Positions 55,001-63,439 of a stretch of DNA of 64,000 bases are shown here, piece after piece. How positions within the stretch are numbered: position 1 is the stretch's first letter; every line of letters starts with the position of its first letter. The stretch is from Chryseobacterium angstadtii. GTDB lineage: Bacteria; Bacteroidota; Bacteroidia; Flavobacteriales; Weeksellaceae. The translations under genes were made by a program, and so were the position numbers. The notes under the pieces are model-generated. The model was not told the origin of the DNA and did no database searches. It was given only the letters and a program-made list of their open reading frames with translations. Location: NCBI RefSeq assembly GCF_001045465.1, contig NZ_LFND01000002.1:434001-498000 (forward strand). Direction: 5' to 3'.

Positions 55001-56440
55001 TTATTGGTTCAATGACCATATTGAGTAGCTGTTTGGCGGGCACTGGATTTTCACCCATTTATCTCCCTGTGTTGTAGGATACCAGCTTGAACCGCCTGTA
55101 AAATCTTTGATCTGCTTACTGCTCCAATTGGTTTCAACCCATCTTTCCTGCCAGTTTGATGAAGTATTGATATAAACAACAAGTCCCGGATTTCCGTTGT
55201 AGCCGTTACGTCTTGCAATATATTCATCATTATCTGTGTACAGGATTGAAGTGGTTCCGGTGGCCTTATTGTTATGAATCCAGATCAGATTGTTCAGTCT
55301 TTCTTTGTTCAGCCATTCTTCATAATCACGGTAGAAAATGGTTGGGTAACCTTCATGAGTTAAAATATAGGCATAGGCCGGCATTTTGTTGTAGATCACA
55401 TCCGTATCATGGTTAGCAACAAAAGTTACTGCTTTATAAGGATTTCTTTTCCACATCATATCGTCGTTCAGGGCATTGAGGTTTCCGTTATCAAAAGCTT
55501 CATCCATTTTATAATAGGCTGCAAAATCAAACACGGAGCTGTTGGCATTATTAGCCCACCATTCTAAGGTATTCACGTTGGAATCCCAAAGTTCCCCCAC
55601 GGAAAATCCTCCTACATTGGAATTCCATGAATTCACGACCCAGGGTCCGAAACCTTTTACATAATCAAACCTCCAACCGTCGAATTTCATGACGTTTTTA
55701 TAATATTTTCCTACAGAATCATCTCTTCCCCATAACCAGTCCTGTACATAAGGATTAGCATGGCAGAGATCCGGAAATCCTCCGAATGCTCCTTCATCAT
55801 TATTTCCGTAAGAATTTTTATAAAAGTCATTATAACTTCGCTGGAATTTGCCGGAGGCTACTCCTGAAAAATCAGTCCAGGTATTGGTTCCTGTAAAAGG
55901 ATTAGCCTGAGACTGTCCGCCACTGTTATGATTGATAACAATATCGGCATACACCTGCATATTTTCGGTGTGAGCTTTGGTGATTAAAGCTTCCAGTTCT
56001 GTTCTGGATCCAAAACGGGTTTCTATACTTCCATTCTGATTAAAATTTCCGAAATCATAATAATCTGTAGGATCATATCCCATAGAATAAGCTCCGTTCT
56101 GAGCTTTTGATGCGGGAGGAAGCCATACAGCCCCAATTCCTGAATCGGACCACGCCGTCAGTTTATCTTTCACCGTATTCCACCATGTACCTCCTTCAGG
56201 AACATCCCAATAAAACCCCTGCATAAGAACACTACCTCCGGGACCGGCTACAAATTTCCCGGCTACGGATCCACTTCCGTTTCCGGTACTGAAAGGGCGG
56301 CCGTCATGATTGGTAACATTTACCGTTTTGTTGTGAACTTCCTGCTGGCGAGGAGTTTCATTATCGTTTTCATCATTACTGCGGCAGCCGCTAAAAATGA
56401 CTAAAGCCAGCATTGAAACTAAGAAATGTGTTTTTTTCAT
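55001..56440 (-). CDS. GH13 alpha-amylase, lipoprotein
   Basis: 479 residues. The signal peptide ends in a lipobox (IFSGCRSND), so it is lipid-anchored and probably surface-exposed. The GH13 regions are all present: YADIVINHNSGG (I), GWRFDYVKGF (II, nucleophile Asp), VGELWDSN (III, Glu) and FVANHDTDVI (IV). The C-terminal beta domain ends YSIWSLNQ. It hydrolyses starch-type glucans. There are no SusC/SusD genes beside it, so it is not part of a PUL in this window. Confidence 0.95.
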   Translation of the reverse strand: MKKTHFLVSMLALVIFSGCRSNDENDNETPRQQEVHNKTVNVTNHDGRPFSTGNGSGSVAGKFVAGPGGSVLMQGFYWDVPEGGTWWNTVKDKLTAWSDSGIGAVWLPPASKAQNGAYSMGYDPTDYYDFGNFNQNGSIETRFGSRTELEALITKAHTENMQVYADIVINHNSGGQSQANPFTGTNTWTDFSGVASGKFQRSYNDFYKNSYGNNDEGAFGGFPDLCHANPYVQDWLWGRDDSVGKYYKNVMKFDGWRFDYVKGFGPWVVNSWNSNVGGFSVGELWDSNVNTLEWWANNANSSVFDFAAYYKMDEAFDNGNLNALNDDMMWKRNPYKAVTFVANHDTDVIYNKMPAYAYILTHEGYPTIFYRDYEEWLNKERLNNLIWIHNNKATGTTSILYTDNDEYIARRNGYNGNPGLVVYINTSSNWQERWVETNWSSKQIKDFTGGSSWYPTTQGDKWVKIQCPPNSYSIWSLNQ

Positions 56441-56614
56441 ACTAAAATATTAATTATTAATTCATTAACTAAATTACAATTTTATTAAAACAAAGTCTAA
56501 AAAACGTGAAATATTTTAATTTTCCACAAAAGATCTATGGAAAAGACTGCATAAAATTTTCATTAAAAAATCATAAACTTTTAATATTTTCAAAACAATT
56601 TTTCTTTTAATCCA

Positions 56615-56622
56615 TATATTTG
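56615..56622 (+). promoter_or_regulatory. TATATTTG box 6 nt before the DUF4290 start
   Basis: TATATTTG ends at 56622 and the ATG begins at 56629. An in-frame TTG overlaps the end of the box and is rejected as start. A leaderless mRNA for DUF4290-murA is likely. Confidence 0.55.
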
Positions 56623-56628
56623 CATACT

Positions 56629-57300
56629 ATGGAATACAATACCCAAAAAACTCAGCTTCATATGCCGGAATACGGCAGAATCATACAACAGCTGGTTGAA
56701 CGCTGCAAAGAGCTCGCTACCAAAGAGGAAAGGAGCGAAATGGCTATGGCCATTATTGATTTTATGGGTCAGAGAAACCCTCAACTTCGGGACGAAGAAA
56801 ATTATAAACATAAACTTTGGGATCATCTTTATATTTTATCTGAATATGATCTGGATGTAGACTCACCCTATCCTTTTCCAACCAGAGAACAACTGGCAGA
56901 AAAGCCTAAAAAAATGGAGTATCCTAAACTTCAGGGAGATTTCAAATTCTACGGAAAAAGTATTCTTCAACTGATTGAAAAAGCAATAGAACTGGAACCG
57001 GGCGACGAAAAAGAAGCACTGATTGAGGTAATTGCGAACAATATGAAGAAGTCGTACAATGTATATAATAAGGAACATGTAACAGATGATGTGATTTTCC
57101 GTCACCTGAAAGAACTGTCTGAAAACAGGCTGGATCTTACTGGAATAGAATCTCTTGAAAAAAGTAAGATTTACTACACCGGCAATAACAACAACCGCAA
57201 TAATAACAACAGCGGAAGAAATAACAACAGTAATAATAACAACAAGAATAACCAGACCAACAAAAGAAGGCACAACAACAACCATAAAAACAGAAAATAA
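56629..57300 (+). CDS. DUF4290 protein with an Asn-rich tail
   Basis: 223 residues from the ATG at 56629. The DUF4290 domain (about 1-175) reads MEYNTQKTQLHMPEYGR, then NPQLRDEENYKHKLWDHLYI, then LDVDSPYPFP. The last 35 residues are a low-complexity Asn/Arg/Lys tail (NNNRNNNNSGRNNN and so on), basic and disordered, like RNA-binding tails. The TAA overlaps the murA ATG by one base (TAATG), so both are translated together. The family is confined to Bacteroidota, with unknown role. Confidence 0.92.
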   Translation: MEYNTQKTQLHMPEYGRIIQQLVERCKELATKEERSEMAMAIIDFMGQRNPQLRDEENYKHKLWDHLYILSEYDLDVDSPYPFPTREQLAEKPKKMEYPKLQGDFKFYGKSILQLIEKAIELEPGDEKEALIEVIANNMKKSYNVYNKEHVTDDVIFRHLKELSENRLDLTGIESLEKSKIYYTGNNNNRNNNNSGRNNNSNNNNKNNQTNKRRHNNNHKNRK

Positions 57301-58607
57301 TGAGTGGAACATTTCAGATAAGAGGAGGAAAAAGACTGCATGGGGAAATCACTCCACAAGGGGCTAAAAATGAAGCTTTACAAATTTTGTGTGCCGTTTT
57401 GTTAACTGATGAGGAAGTAAGAATTAAAAATATTCCGGATATTCATGATGTCAACAGGCTGATTGAAATTCTTGGTGATTTCGGCGTGAAAGTAACCAAG
57501 AACGGTCAGGGTGATTTTACATTCAAAGCAGATCAGGTTAATTTTGATTATATAAAATCTAACGAATTCAAAAAAGACGGGGCTAAACTGAGAGGTTCCA
57601 TTATGCTTATGGGTCCTATGCTTGCCCGCTATGGTGAGGCTTATATGCCAACGCCGGGAGGTGACAAGATCGGAAGAAGAAGACTGGACACCCACTTTCA
57701 GGGGCTTGTAGAGCTTGGTGCCGAATTCAATTATGATGAAGATGAGTATTTCTATTCATTAAAAGCCAAAGAACTGAGAGGAAAATTCATTCTCCTTGAA
57801 GAAGCTTCTGTAACAGGAACCGCAAACATCGTGATGGCTGCTGCCCTTGCCAAAGGAAAAACAAGAATTTATAACGCTGCATGCGAACCTTACCTTCAGC
57901 AGCTTTGTAAAATGCTGAACAGAATGGGAGCCAATATTTCAGGAATAGGTTCCAACCTTCTTACAATTGAAGGGGTAGATTATCTACGCGGTACAGAACA
58001 TACAATGCTTCCGGATATGGTGGAGATCGGATCATGGATTGGTCTTGCTGCCATGACTAAATCTGAGATCACCATCAAAAATGTAAACTGGAACCAGCTG
58101 GGTGTTATTCCCAATACTTTCAGAAAATTAGGAATTGAACTGGAGCAGAGCAATGATGATATTTTTATTCCTGCTCAGGAAAACTATAAGATCCAGAAAT
58201 TTATCGACGGATCTATTCTTACCATTTCAGATGCTCCATGGCCGGGATTCACACCGGATTTATTATCCATTATTCTGGTAGTGGCTACTCAGGCAAAAGG
58301 AAGTCTTTTGGTTCATCAGAAAATGTTTGAATCCAGATTATTCTTTGTAGATAAACTGATCGATATGGGTGCGCAAATTATTCTTTGCGATCCGCACAGA
58401 GCTACGGTAATAGGAATGAACCAGGAAACTCCGTTAAGAGGAACCACTATGGTTTCCCCGGATATCAGAGCCGGAAACGCTCTTCTTATTGCTGCTCTTT
58501 CTGCAGAAGGAAAATCCATCATCCACAATATTGAGCAAATCGACAGAGGTTACGAAAATATTGACGGAAGACTGAAGGCAATTGGTGCTGACATTGAAAG
58601 AATCTAG
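57300..58607 (+). CDS. murA: UDP-GlcNAc 1-carboxyvinyltransferase MurA, Asp variant
   Basis: 435 residues. It transfers enolpyruvate from PEP to UDP-GlcNAc, the first committed step of peptidoglycan synthesis. The PEP-loop GAKNEAL (Lys23, Asn24) and the loop MPTPGGDKIGRRRLDTH are clear. In E. coli the loop Cys115 is the target of fosfomycin; here the position is Asp122 (codon GAC at 57663-57665). Asp variants in other genera work normally and resist fosfomycin. The start overlaps the DUF4290 stop. A strong terminator follows. Confidence 0.96.
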   Translation: MSGTFQIRGGKRLHGEITPQGAKNEALQILCAVLLTDEEVRIKNIPDIHDVNRLIEILGDFGVKVTKNGQGDFTFKADQVNFDYIKSNEFKKDGAKLRGSIMLMGPMLARYGEAYMPTPGGDKIGRRRLDTHFQGLVELGAEFNYDEDEYFYSLKAKELRGKFILLEEASVTGTANIVMAAALAKGKTRIYNAACEPYLQQLCKMLNRMGANISGIGSNLLTIEGVDYLRGTEHTMLPDMVEIGSWIGLAAMTKSEITIKNVNWNQLGVIPNTFRKLGIELEQSNDDIFIPAQENYKIQKFIDGSILTISDAPWPGFTPDLLSIILVVATQAKGSLLVHQKMFESRLFFVDKLIDMGAQIILCDPHRATVIGMNQETPLRGTTMVSPDIRAGNALLIAALSAEGKSIIHNIEQIDRGYENIDGRLKAIGADIERI

Positions 58608-58626
58608 AAACAGAATTTATTTCCAT

Positions 58627-58660
58627 AAAAAAGCGTTCAAATTAAGTTTTGAACGCTTTT
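58627..58660. terminator. Bidirectional terminator murA / DUF2207
   Basis: Arms AAAAGCGTTCAAA and TTTGAACGCTTTT with A and T runs on both sides. Confidence 0.85.
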
Positions 58661-58681
58661 GTTTTTTCAGTGTGAACAGGG

Positions 58682-60595
58682 CTACCAGCCACCACCACCG
58701 CCTCCGCCACCTCCACCGCCGGAGAATCCGCCGCCTCCGGAACCACTGCTGGAGCTGGAAGGCTGCGTAGATGCAGACTGTATGGATTGGGTAAGGCTTG
58801 AATTCAATGTACTGGCGAATGCATAATGATTTATTGGTCCGCCATAATACCAGCTGCTGTTATATTCTGTGGCTGTTTTTTTCAGCAAATTATCAAATTT
58901 CTCACCCCAGATCTGATCTACTCCCATGACCATTGCGAAAGGAAGTAATGTTTCGAAAACCTGCGGAGTCATCTGAGGAGGATTGTGAAACTTCAGCTGT
59001 TCGTTTTCGGCGGCTCCCATATACATTTTGAAACCGTCTATCAGTGATTTTTTTCTCAGTTTTTCTTTTGTCGGCTGCTTGATTAAGTATTGATAAATTA
59101 CCATTATTAAAAATGCCAGCACATAAAAAATATAGCACGCGCTGAAATTGATTGTTTCAACATTATCTCCATTGGCAACTATGATTCCTCCCAATCCGAT
59201 CACTACAAAGATGGAAAGCGGAATCAAAATTTTCCAGGAAACATTTTTAAAAAGAAATGTTATTAAAACAAATGCGAGAAAAAGAATAATATATAAAAGA
59301 CCTCCGACAAATACTCTTTCAAATTCAGGAAGCAGATTATAACTTACAAATAAGCCTAATCCATATACAAGGGTAATGATCAGCCAGGGTAAAACAAGTT
59401 TCTTCGTATTGTTTCCTTCGTTTAAAAAGTTATCATGCTGAAAACTTAAAGCTCCTTTGAAACTCTGAACTGCTTTTTCAATTTTTGAATTGTATTTCCC
59501 GTCAAATTTAACAGAATCTTCATCCTTAGAAAACAGGCTGTTCATAAGATTGATCTCTTCTTTTGACAAAGTTTCATCTGCCGGTTTCAGTTTTTTCAGA
59601 ATAAAAACTTTGGTACTGAAAAATCCCAGCACACCGGAATCCTCACTTTCTATGATTTTCACATAGCCTTTTACAGCGAGGTTAACAATGGAAGCCGTCA
59701 GGTATTTATTTTTAAAACTTTCAGAATTGATATAGCCTAGGGAAGCGGGTGAAAGATTTTCCGGAGCATTGAACTGCGGATAAACCGTTGGAGTCTCCGG
59801 ATCTATGCCGTATTTTCTCCATGTAGAATAGAGATACGTGATCAGTCCCAATAATATAATGCACACACTGATCAGAATCCCGTACTTTTCTGAAAAAGTT
59901 GGCGGTGGCGGAGGTACCATAACTCCCTTTTGAAAACCTACAGCAATCGTAAGGCCTTCATTAGGTTTAAGCCCCGAAGCACTCCATTCAACCGAATGAT
60001 CTGAAAGCACTTTTACCGTACAGTTCTGGTTGGTGCTGCCATAAGCTCCTGTATAGCATGAATTTTGAATAATTCCGGCACCTGCGGGAAGAGTTACTCT
60101 TGCAGAAATGGTATCTACGTCAAAATCCCAGTAAGTTCCGTTTACATTCCAGTAAAATTCATCATACTTGTCAAAGAACCCGATCTGGTTTCCTGTTTTA
60201 TATTTTATTTCATAATCATAGGTTCCGGGATTCAGGATCACATCTTTGTTTCCTGCATATATTTTAAGGTATCCGTCTTCTGTTTTTTCGTGATAATCTT
60301 CATCTTCTCCGTTCTTTTTTACGGAAAGAATATCATACCTTACTTTCTGCGTTTTATGGTTCAGATCTCTGGACAAAGGGAGAGCCCGGAAAATTCCCCT
60401 CTTGATGTTTTCGCCCAGACTGTATACCTTGATATGCTCTGTAACGGTAATCCCGGAATTTTTATCCACTTCAATATCCGAATGAAAGGAAATGATTTTT
60501 TCATTTTCGATAGTGAATGACTCTTCTGCCCCTTCATTCTGGGCAAAAGCCATACAAAAAAGCTGAAGAAAGAAAAAAAGCAGCCACTTTTTCAT
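58682..60595 (-). CDS. DUF2207 membrane protein with a Gly-rich tail
   Basis: 637 residues. Signal peptide (MKKWLLFFFLQLFCMAFAQ), then a periplasmic beta domain (about 25-230, DUF2207: FHSDIEVDKNSGITVTEHIKVY, IKRGIFRALP), a membrane helix near 235-255, a cytoplasmic part, several more helices (about 405-510), and an end of Ser/Gly repeats (SGSGGGGFSGGG, then Gly run and Trp). The tail is typical of this family. It follows the LemA gene by 3 bases, the usual pair. Function is unknown but envelope-linked. Confidence 0.93.
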   Translation of the reverse strand: MKKWLLFFFLQLFCMAFAQNEGAEESFTIENEKIISFHSDIEVDKNSGITVTEHIKVYSLGENIKRGIFRALPLSRDLNHKTQKVRYDILSVKKNGEDEDYHEKTEDGYLKIYAGNKDVILNPGTYDYEIKYKTGNQIGFFDKYDEFYWNVNGTYWDFDVDTISARVTLPAGAGIIQNSCYTGAYGSTNQNCTVKVLSDHSVEWSASGLKPNEGLTIAVGFQKGVMVPPPPPTFSEKYGILISVCIILLGLITYLYSTWRKYGIDPETPTVYPQFNAPENLSPASLGYINSESFKNKYLTASIVNLAVKGYVKIIESEDSGVLGFFSTKVFILKKLKPADETLSKEEINLMNSLFSKDEDSVKFDGKYNSKIEKAVQSFKGALSFQHDNFLNEGNNTKKLVLPWLIITLVYGLGLFVSYNLLPEFERVFVGGLLYIILFLAFVLITFLFKNVSWKILIPLSIFVVIGLGGIIVANGDNVETINFSACYIFYVLAFLIMVIYQYLIKQPTKEKLRKKSLIDGFKMYMGAAENEQLKFHNPPQMTPQVFETLLPFAMVMGVDQIWGEKFDNLLKKTATEYNSSWYYGGPINHYAFASTLNSSLTQSIQSASTQPSSSSSGSGGGGFSGGGGGGGGGGGW

Positions 60596-60598
60596 TCC

Positions 60599-61147
60599 TT
60601 AGAATTTTACGGTTGGAACTTCTCTGTCAGCTATATTTTCAAGTTCGAAGAAAGGTGATTTTTCAAACTTGTACATGTTGGCAACGATGTTACTTGGGAA
60701 AGATTCAATCAGGGTATTGTTCTCACGAACGGTACCGTTATAATATCTTCTGGACTTTTCCACATCATTTTCTATGGAAGTAAGCTCACTCTGCAACTGT
60801 TGAAAGTTGGCATTAGCTTTCAGATCCGGATACTGCTCAGCTACCGCAAAAAGATTCATCATAGCCTGATTCAGATTTTTCTCTGCCGCTTCTTTGGCCT
60901 GAACAGAATCCGCCCCTACAGCCTGAGTTCTTGCTCTGATAACACTGTCCAGGGTTTCACGCTCATGCGTTGCGTAGCCTTTTACCGTTTCCACAAGATT
61001 GGGAATAAGATCATGTCTTTTTTTGAGCATTACATCAATACTGCTCCAAGCCTCCTGAACTAAATTTTTCAGTTTTACAAGACGGTTATAAATGGATATC
61101 CCGTAAAAAATACATGCTGCAATTAAAGCAATAATAACTATGGTCAT
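60599..61147 (-). CDS. LemA family protein
   Basis: 182 residues from the ATG at 61147; the frame upstream to 61249 adds a run of unrelated hydrophobic and Lys residues. One N-terminal membrane helix (TIVIIALIAACIFYGISIY) is followed by the LemA helical domain: RLVKLKNLVQEAWSSIDVMLKKRHDLIPNLVETV, then YPDLKANANFQQLQ, and the end FELENIADREVPTVKF. It is the first gene of the LemA-DUF2207 operon. Confidence 0.95.
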   Translation of the reverse strand: MTIVIIALIAACIFYGISIYNRLVKLKNLVQEAWSSIDVMLKKRHDLIPNLVETVKGYATHERETLDSVIRARTQAVGADSVQAKEAAEKNLNQAMMNLFAVAEQYPDLKANANFQQLQSELTSIENDVEKSRRYYNGTVRENNTLIESFPSNIVANMYKFEKSPFFELENIADREVPTVKF

Positions 61148-61293
61148 ATTTTCTCGTTTTTTCTTCTTTAAAAATAGTGTTTTTTTGAATCGGAAAGAGA
61201 AATTAAGAAAATGTAACAGGGTTATTTGTATAAAACATAAAAAAAGCACCCGGAAATCGGATACTTTCTGTAATTAAACTATATGAATCTCAC

Positions 61294-61608
61294 CTAAAAA
61301 TACTTCCGGCAGTTATACTCCACCGTGGTACTTAAAAGTTTATTTTTATTCAGATAGAATTCCAGCTGTTGGTAATCTTCTGAAGTGACATTAATGTATA
61401 ACTGTACCGAACCAAAACTGTTTCCATTTACATATTCCACATTAGCAGACAACACTCTGTGACAGATCCCAAACTGATTGTAAATGGTATTCATTAAATG
61501 CTCAAATTTCATTTTGCCATTCAAATCTATTTCCAGTATCAGTTCTTTTTTGTGCAGATTAATTGTGTTATTAGGTATTATCTGCAGTGTAGGATTGGGT
61601 GTAATCAT
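61294..61608 (-). CDS. Stand-alone NIL domain protein
   Basis: 104 residues from the ATG at 61608 (a GTG directly upstream is less likely). Almost the whole chain is one ferredoxin-like NIL domain (KKELILEIDLNGKMKFEHLMNTIYNQFGI, VLSANVEYVNGNSFGSVQLYINVTSEDYQQLEFYL). NIL domains normally sit at the end of the MetN methionine transporter ATPase and sense methionine; here no transporter is present. A long palindrome upstream resembles a regulator site, so a sulfur-regulated binding protein is a fair inference. Confidence 0.8.
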   Translation of the reverse strand: MITPNPTLQIIPNNTINLHKKELILEIDLNGKMKFEHLMNTIYNQFGICHRVLSANVEYVNGNSFGSVQLYINVTSEDYQQLEFYLNKNKLLSTTVEYNCRKYF

Positions 61609-61686
61609 CACTAAACAATTTTTTGGTTAAACATTTTCTAGATCATGGTTGCTTTCTTGCGTTAAATCTTTGACAAAAATATAAAA

Positions 61687-61721
61687 AATTATTAGTCCAC
61701 CAAATTAGTAGACTAATAATT
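61687..61721. promoter_or_regulatory. Operator-like palindrome upstream of the NIL gene
   Basis: Arms AATTATTAGTCCAC and GTAGACTAATAATT, 14 bases with one mismatch, are separated by CAAATTA. It lies 79 bases before the NIL gene start on the minus strand. The form TTAGTCTAC-N7-GTAGACTAA looks like a site for an Rrf2-type regulator; the assignment is inference. Confidence 0.6.
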
Positions 61722-61825
61722 TTTAATTTTAACATTTATTTTTTTCTTCCTTGAATTTGGTTTAGGTAATTAATATACCCATGCAGCTGAGAAAAGAAAA
61801 TTAAGAACTATAGCTATCGTTGCAA

Positions 61826-61858
61826 ATCCTTGTCAAGGTTTTGAACCTTGACAAGGAT
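61826..61858. repeat. Dispersed palindrome, copy 2
   Basis: Perfect 15-base arms ATCCTTGTCAAGGTT and AACCTTGACAAGGAT around TTG. It shares the core TGTCAAGGTTTTGAACCTTG with copy 1 at 19601-19635, and the outer bases differ in a paired way. Confidence 0.85.
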
Positions 61859-61899
61859 GAAACCTTAACAGATTAAACATAGGATACATATAAAAAAAC

Positions 61900-61930
61900 A
61901 CCCCTAAAGATTATCCACATCTTTAAGGGT
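61900..61930 (-). terminator. Terminator of the YiiX-like gene
   Basis: Arms ACCCCTAAAGAT and ATCTTTAAGGGT (one mismatch) with an eight-base loop and a T run on the minus strand, 22 bases after the stop. Confidence 0.75.
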
Positions 61931-61952
61931 ATTATTATTTCTGAAATATGAT

Positions 61953-62624
61953 TTACAACTCTCCTACTCTTTCCAGTTTGTCCGAAGCAGCCAGTCCATT
62001 GGGGTTACATCCGGGTTCACCTTCCGGAACTGGCAGATTTTTCTTTTTATAAAACTCCGTCCAGAATTCGTTGGTTTTTCCTGTTTTTGGATCAACAAAC
62101 GTCATAGGTTCCAGTTTAAAGATACTGCTTTCCCGGAATGACCTTTCTATATAATCTGAGCAATAGTAAGAATTTTCATCTAAAATATAATTGAAGTTAT
62201 AAGGCTTTCCAAGCATGGATTCTGCTTTTTTGAGTGCCTGTGGAATGGATTTCTGATATTCAGGCTTCAGTCGGTAAATGATTACTTTCTGCCCGTCATC
62301 AGACTGATCTTTAAGAAAGGAAGCAAGCTCCTGTTTTTGGGAACCTCCTTTGGGTGCAGCATGCAATACATACCAGTGACTGCCCTGCTTCTCTGTAATT
62401 CCGATATGATCAAATGAAGCTTCTTTCTGTTTTTGGGTTACATTATTAATCGCTCCGGAAAGCCCTGTTTCTTTTGCAGTAACAAAAAGCAGGTCACCAT
62501 TTTTTAATGATGTGGCTCCAGGTTGAGAAGTACAGTTCTGAACCAAAAGTAGCACAACAAATAAAATAATAAAGGTAAAAATTTTTCCGGTGTTCAAAAA
62601 CAGACTGCTTTTTATTTTAATCAT
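61953..62624 (-). CDS. YiiX/YebB-like permuted papain hydrolase, lipoprotein
   Basis: 223 residues from the ATG at 62624; the box TAAATTTG at 62647-62654 lies directly before the alternative ATG at 62645, which would not be transcribed. The signal ends in a lipobox (VQNCTSQPG). The permuted NlpC/P60 fold shows GDLLFVTAKETGLSGAINN, the catalytic His in FDHIGIT, and Cys in YYCSDYIERSF. The family cleaves amide or thioester-type bonds in the envelope or in lipids; the substrate is unknown. Confidence 0.9.
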   Translation of the reverse strand: MIKIKSSLFLNTGKIFTFIILFVVLLLVQNCTSQPGATSLKNGDLLFVTAKETGLSGAINNVTQKQKEASFDHIGITEKQGSHWYVLHAAPKGGSQKQELASFLKDQSDDGQKVIIYRLKPEYQKSIPQALKKAESMLGKPYNFNYILDENSYYCSDYIERSFRESSIFKLEPMTFVDPKTGKTNEFWTEFYKKKNLPVPEGEPGCNPNGLAASDKLERVGEL

Positions 62625-62646
62625 AATTCGTTTATCATTAAGCATC

Positions 62647-62654
62647 CAAATTTA
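62647..62654 (-). promoter_or_regulatory. TAAATTTG box of the YiiX-like gene
   Basis: On the minus strand the box ends one base before a possible ATG at 62645 and 22 bases before the chosen ATG at 62624. It decides the start. Confidence 0.5.
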
Positions 62655-62691
62655 CAAATTGCATTCCTTATATGAATAGGAAAATACTTAC

Positions 62692-62699
62692 TACCTTTG
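62692..62699 (+). promoter_or_regulatory. TACCTTTG box of the OmpR-type operon
   Basis: TACCTTTG matches the -7 box and ends 26 bases before the response regulator ATG. Confidence 0.5.
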
Positions 62700-62725
62700 C
62701 AGAACAGCAATAAAACCCAACTTCT

Positions 62726-63430
62726 ATGCCTCACATTCTGTTAGTTGAAGATGATAAAAGACTTTCGCAGCTCATTGCGAGGGGACTGATGGAAAATGAC
62801 ATGGAAGTAAACACTGCTGCCGACGGTGAGACGGCCTTAAAACTTACCGGATTACTGAATTTCGACCTCATCATTACAGATATTATCCTTCCGGTGAAAA
62901 ACGGGCTGGAATTCTGCAAAGAGATCAAAATCCTCAAACCTGAGATTCCGGTCATTATGCTGACAGCACTGGGAACTACCGATGATAAGCTGGAAGGCTT
63001 TGATTCCGGAGCTGATGATTATCTCACGAAACCTTTTGAAATGCGGGAACTGATCGCGAGAATTAAGGTTTTGCTTAAAAGATATTCTTCGTATCGTCCG
63101 GAAGCACCATCAATACTGCGTTATGAAGACATTGAGATGGATCTGAAACTGAAAACCGTCTCCCGTTCCGGAAATCTGATCAAACTTACCCCAAAAGAAT
63201 TCAACCTTATGAAGTTTCTGCTTGAAAATCCTGAAAGGGTACTTTCCCGCCATGAAATTGCAGAAAATGTGTGGGAAACTCATTTTGATACGGGTACGAA
63301 CTTCATTGATGTGTATATTAATTATATCCGGAAAAAAATAGACCGTGATTTTGAAACCAAGCTTATCCATACAAAATCCGGGATGGGTTTTATTTTAAAA
63401 AAGGATTACGAAAACAGTTCCAACCCATAA
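62726..63430 (+). CDS. OmpR/PhoB-type response regulator
   Basis: 234 residues. Receiver domain: acidic EDD (8-10), Asp in LIITDIILPVKNG, Thr in MLTALG and Lys in DDYLTKPFEM. Winged-helix output domain: LTPKEFNLMKFLLENPERVLSR, then TNFIDVYINYIRKKID and TKSGMGFIL. The kinase gene follows after 9 bases. The signal is unknown. Confidence 0.96.
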   Translation: MPHILLVEDDKRLSQLIARGLMENDMEVNTAADGETALKLTGLLNFDLIITDIILPVKNGLEFCKEIKILKPEIPVIMLTALGTTDDKLEGFDSGADDYLTKPFEMRELIARIKVLLKRYSSYRPEAPSILRYEDIEMDLKLKTVSRSGNLIKLTPKEFNLMKFLLENPERVLSRHEIAENVWETHFDTGTNFIDVYINYIRKKIDRDFETKLIHTKSGMGFILKKDYENSSNP

Positions 63431-63439
63431 AAAACAAGG

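Larger units (their letters stand above)
61609..61952. other. Intergenic region with two palindromes
   Basis: 344 bases that hold the operator-like palindrome (61687-61721), the dispersed palindrome copy 2 (61826-61858) and the YiiX-gene terminator. No gene. Confidence 0.6.
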
